Source of the DNA: Pseudomonadota bacterium
GTDB lineage: Bacteria > Pseudomonadota > Gammaproteobacteria > Burkholderiales > Rhodocyclaceae
Direction of reading: 5' to 3'
Assembly: GCA_018240785.1 (NCBI GenBank)
Contig: JAFEFC010000006.1
Location: 62,001 to 126,000, forward strand
Length of the DNA: 64,000 bases
The notes below the pieces were generated by a model that saw only the letters and a list, made by a program, of their open reading frames with translations, was not told where the DNA came from and did not search any database. The position numbers were made by a program, and so were the translations under genes. Shown here piece by piece: positions 63,001 to 64,000 of this stretch; within the stretch, counting starts at the first letter, position 1, and every line of letters begins with the position of its first letter.

Positions 63001-64000
63001 TCGACGCAGAAACTGCCCGCGCTCCAGCCAGGCGATGGCGGTAACGACTTTGGTTTCCGCATCCCGGTCATCCGCCTCGAAACTGGTTTGGACGGTCTCG
63101 TCCTGCAGGATCTCGCCCGCGGTGATCACCACCTGTCCGCCCTTGCGCTTGGCGGCTTCGAATCGGAGCTTCTTCAGGATCTGCTGGATGTCCTTGTAGC
63201 TCAGCCGCGATCGCTCGCTGAGCCCGAACTGGGTTTCGATGTCCTGCGGGTCGTAAAGCAAGACGCAACGAGCGTCGTCCTGGTCCCGCCCGGCACGGCC
63301 TGCTTCCTGCAGGTAGTTTTCCAGGGAGCCTGGGATGTCGGCGTGGACGACCAGGCGCACATCCGGCTTGTCCACGCCCATACCGAAGGCGTTGGTGGCG
63401 ACGATGACCCGCAGGTCGCCCCGAATGAAAGCGTCCTGGATGTCCTTCTTCTCGTGCGGCTGCAGTCCAGCGTGAAAATGCCTGCAGGTCCAGTTCTGCC
63501 CGAGGAGGAAATCGGCCAGCTCTTCCGCCTTCTTGCGGCTGGCGACGAACACCACGGCGCCGCCCTCACGCCCCTCGAGTTCGTCGCGGAGCAAGTCGTG
63601 CGTGCGCGCAAACTTCTCGCCGGCCGCCACCGGAAAGACCTCGAAATGCAGGTTCGGGCGCTCGGGCGTGCCGATGAAGGACTTGAAGCGCACGCCCAAT
63701 TCATCGAGGAAATGCTTGCGGATGTCGTCCAGCACATCCTGCTTGGCGGTGGCGGTGAAGCATCCGATCGGGGCGAACTCACTCTCGCTGGTGAATTCAC
63801 GGATGAAACGCGCCGCGTAAAGGTAGTCCGGCCGGAAGTCGTTGCCCCACTTCGACAGGCAGTGCGCCTCGTCGAAGATCCAGGCGCCGATCTGTCGATT
63901 GGCGATCGCCTTGCGAAAAGCCTTGTTGCGGAACTGCTCGGGCGACACCAGCAACATGCCCACATCGCCCAACTGGATCTTCTCCAACACGTCGGCGCGC
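60019..64000 (-). CDS. RecQ-type and UvrD-type fused helicase, partial
   Basis: At least 1,327 codons; the 5' end lies beyond the right edge. The first part is a RecQ-family SF2 helicase: FDEAHCLSKWGNDFRPDY (DEAH box and aromatic loop), CFTATA, VIVATNAFGMGVDKPDV, and ENYLQEAGRAGRDQDDARCV; motif I is off-window. After a roughly 400-residue linker comes a complete-looking SF1 UvrD/Rep helicase: Walker A AGPGSGKTRVVVH, DEYQD in ILVDEYQDIDDRQY, VGDDDQNIYQWRGG, VHSAKGLEFRHVAVLDG and YVGMTRAEETLTL. It is the likely first visible gene of the hsd operon. Both motors retain catalytic motifs. A role in processing invading or stalled DNA is inference. Confidence 0.9.
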   Translation of the reverse strand, partial: RADVLEKIQLGDVGMLLVSPEQFRNKAFRKAIANRQIGAWIFDEAHCLSKWGNDFRPDYLYAARFIREFTSESEFAPIGCFTATAKQDVLDDIRKHFLDELGVRFKSFIGTPERPNLHFEVFPVAAGEKFARTHDLLRDELEGREGGAVVFVASRKKAEELADFLLGQNWTCRHFHAGLQPHEKKDIQDAFIRGDLRVIVATNAFGMGVDKPDVRLVVHADIPGSLENYLQEAGRAGRDQDDARCVLLYDPQDIETQFGLSERSRLSYKDIQQILKKLRFEAAKRKGGQVVITAGEILQDETVQTSFEADDRDAETKVVTAIAWLERGQFLRREENHTKVFPAKLCLTEEEAAKRLDNARLPQRRLEEFRAILRYLYSAEADERINTDQLMLLTGQTNEEVSAALRQLEALGLLENDSQLTLYLRHGIAGASSERLQRCLALEAALFKALRELAPDADDGSWQDVNLPPLTAALRERCGQFELLPLHVSRLLHSLALDRDGDSQQRSSFELRQVNRDYLKLRIRGGYSWSQVEGLGDKRRRIAAAVLPYLLGKLPPGQRGKDLLVQTTFGELQHLLAADLELATTIKPEQRLKALEHVLLYLHHQEVLTLNHGMTVMRRAMTIDINPDKQGQRYVKDDFQRLDEHYRERRIQVHVMREYAEIALREMADALRLVMHYFTRSKDDFLRHYFPGKEEILQLATSEGSWKAIIDALNATQKAIVTDHRDQNRLVLAGPGSGKTRVVVHRIAYLLRVRRVPASAIIALTFNRHAANEIRKRLFALVGNDAIGITVLTYHALAMRLTGTSFDRRDKVEEGELDAVLDRAAELLEGRASVEGEDDLRERLLQGYRYILVDEYQDIDDRQYRLVSALAGRHDDQDGDLCILAVGDDDQNIYQWRGGSNRHIARFCEEYDAQISYLVENFRSSRAIIGAANHLIGQNASRLKVQHPIRIDPARAAGPVGGRWEALDPERRGSVLRLRIPGADRNCGNLQAQAVIAEFDRLRALEVRDDWQGVAVLARSHRYLWPVQALCERKGIPYFLAADKQNGLPLTRQRPFVRLIAHLRALAVPSLAAAAVAQHASELTADPVWRDFFATALEQLGSEYGDCLLAPGTMVDWLYDYAREIRQQPRPGLFLGTVHSAKGLEFRHVAVLDGNWEASAEQMDEARRLYYVGMTRAEETLTLCDFEPGNAFVTTLGAATQLRRFEGDHDPALDVQYQLLSLGDVDIGFAGRQRPGASVHEAISRLEPGDPLELRADGDRYVLLDLRGNMVGRTAKAFKLALEPERCEVAGIVVRYKEETEPAFMDAVRCEQWEVVVPRLRGSQKA

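Overview
The window is about 64 kb of GC-rich chromosomal DNA that reads like a betaproteobacterium. A member of the Rhodocyclales (Thauera/Azoarcus-like) is my best guess. That is inference from gene content (Zwf-Pgl-HexR-Edd-Eda set, H-NS-like protein with a betaproteobacterial layout, LamB/ScrY porin) and codon use; no rRNA or other taxonomic marker is present. I saw no tRNA, rRNA, CRISPR array or intact insertion sequence.

Layout. 1-2.3 kb: 5' part of gcvP and complete gcvH, divergent from a LysR-type regulator. 2.4-11.4 kb: sugar entry. A LamB/ScrY-type outer-membrane porin lies divergent from glucokinase; then a ROK repressor, a three-gene RbsABC-class ABC importer and a PfkB sugar kinase form one operon. 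11.5-14.5 kb: a NitT/TauT-class ABC ATPase and fused double permease without a binding protein. 14.8-18.2 kb: an ArnT/PMT-type membrane glycosyltransferase and a Na/Pi-cotransporter/PhoU protein. 18.5-24.9 kb: a four-gene efflux operon (membrane fusion protein, RND pump, OmpR-type regulator, sensor kinase). 25.3-31.2 kb: a large two-haem c-type cytochrome coupled to a GMC oxidoreductase with a Tat/lipoprotein leader, then an MFS transporter fused to the stub of a LysR gene. 31.2-46 kb: central carbon metabolism. zwf-pgl-hexR-pgi runs leftward, divergent from edd-eda-(aldose epimerase)-gapN-eno and ppc. 46.3-50.5 kb: ribA-like, creatininase-family and small hypothetical genes, including an unusual H-NS-like protein. 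50.6-64 kb: a leftward defence locus with a RecQ/UvrD fusion helicase (cut by the window edge), two tandem hsdM genes, an AlbA/Schlafen-type ATPase, hsdS, hsdR and a decayed mcrB-like stub.

How the genes work together. Porin, ABC importer, hexokinases and Pgi would feed glucose-6-phosphate into the Entner-Doudoroff route (Zwf, Pgl, Edd, Eda). Non-phosphorylating GapN, Eno and Ppc then carry carbon towards PEP and oxaloacetate. HexR is encoded inside the cluster. Three near-identical 15-bp HexR-type palindromes lie in front of the porin, zwf and edd, so uptake and catabolism are probably one regulon.

The most unusual region is the right-hand restriction-modification locus: two complete methylase subunits in tandem, an inserted AlbA/Schlafen-type protein, a helicase fusing two superfamilies at the head, and an mcrB remnant at the tail.
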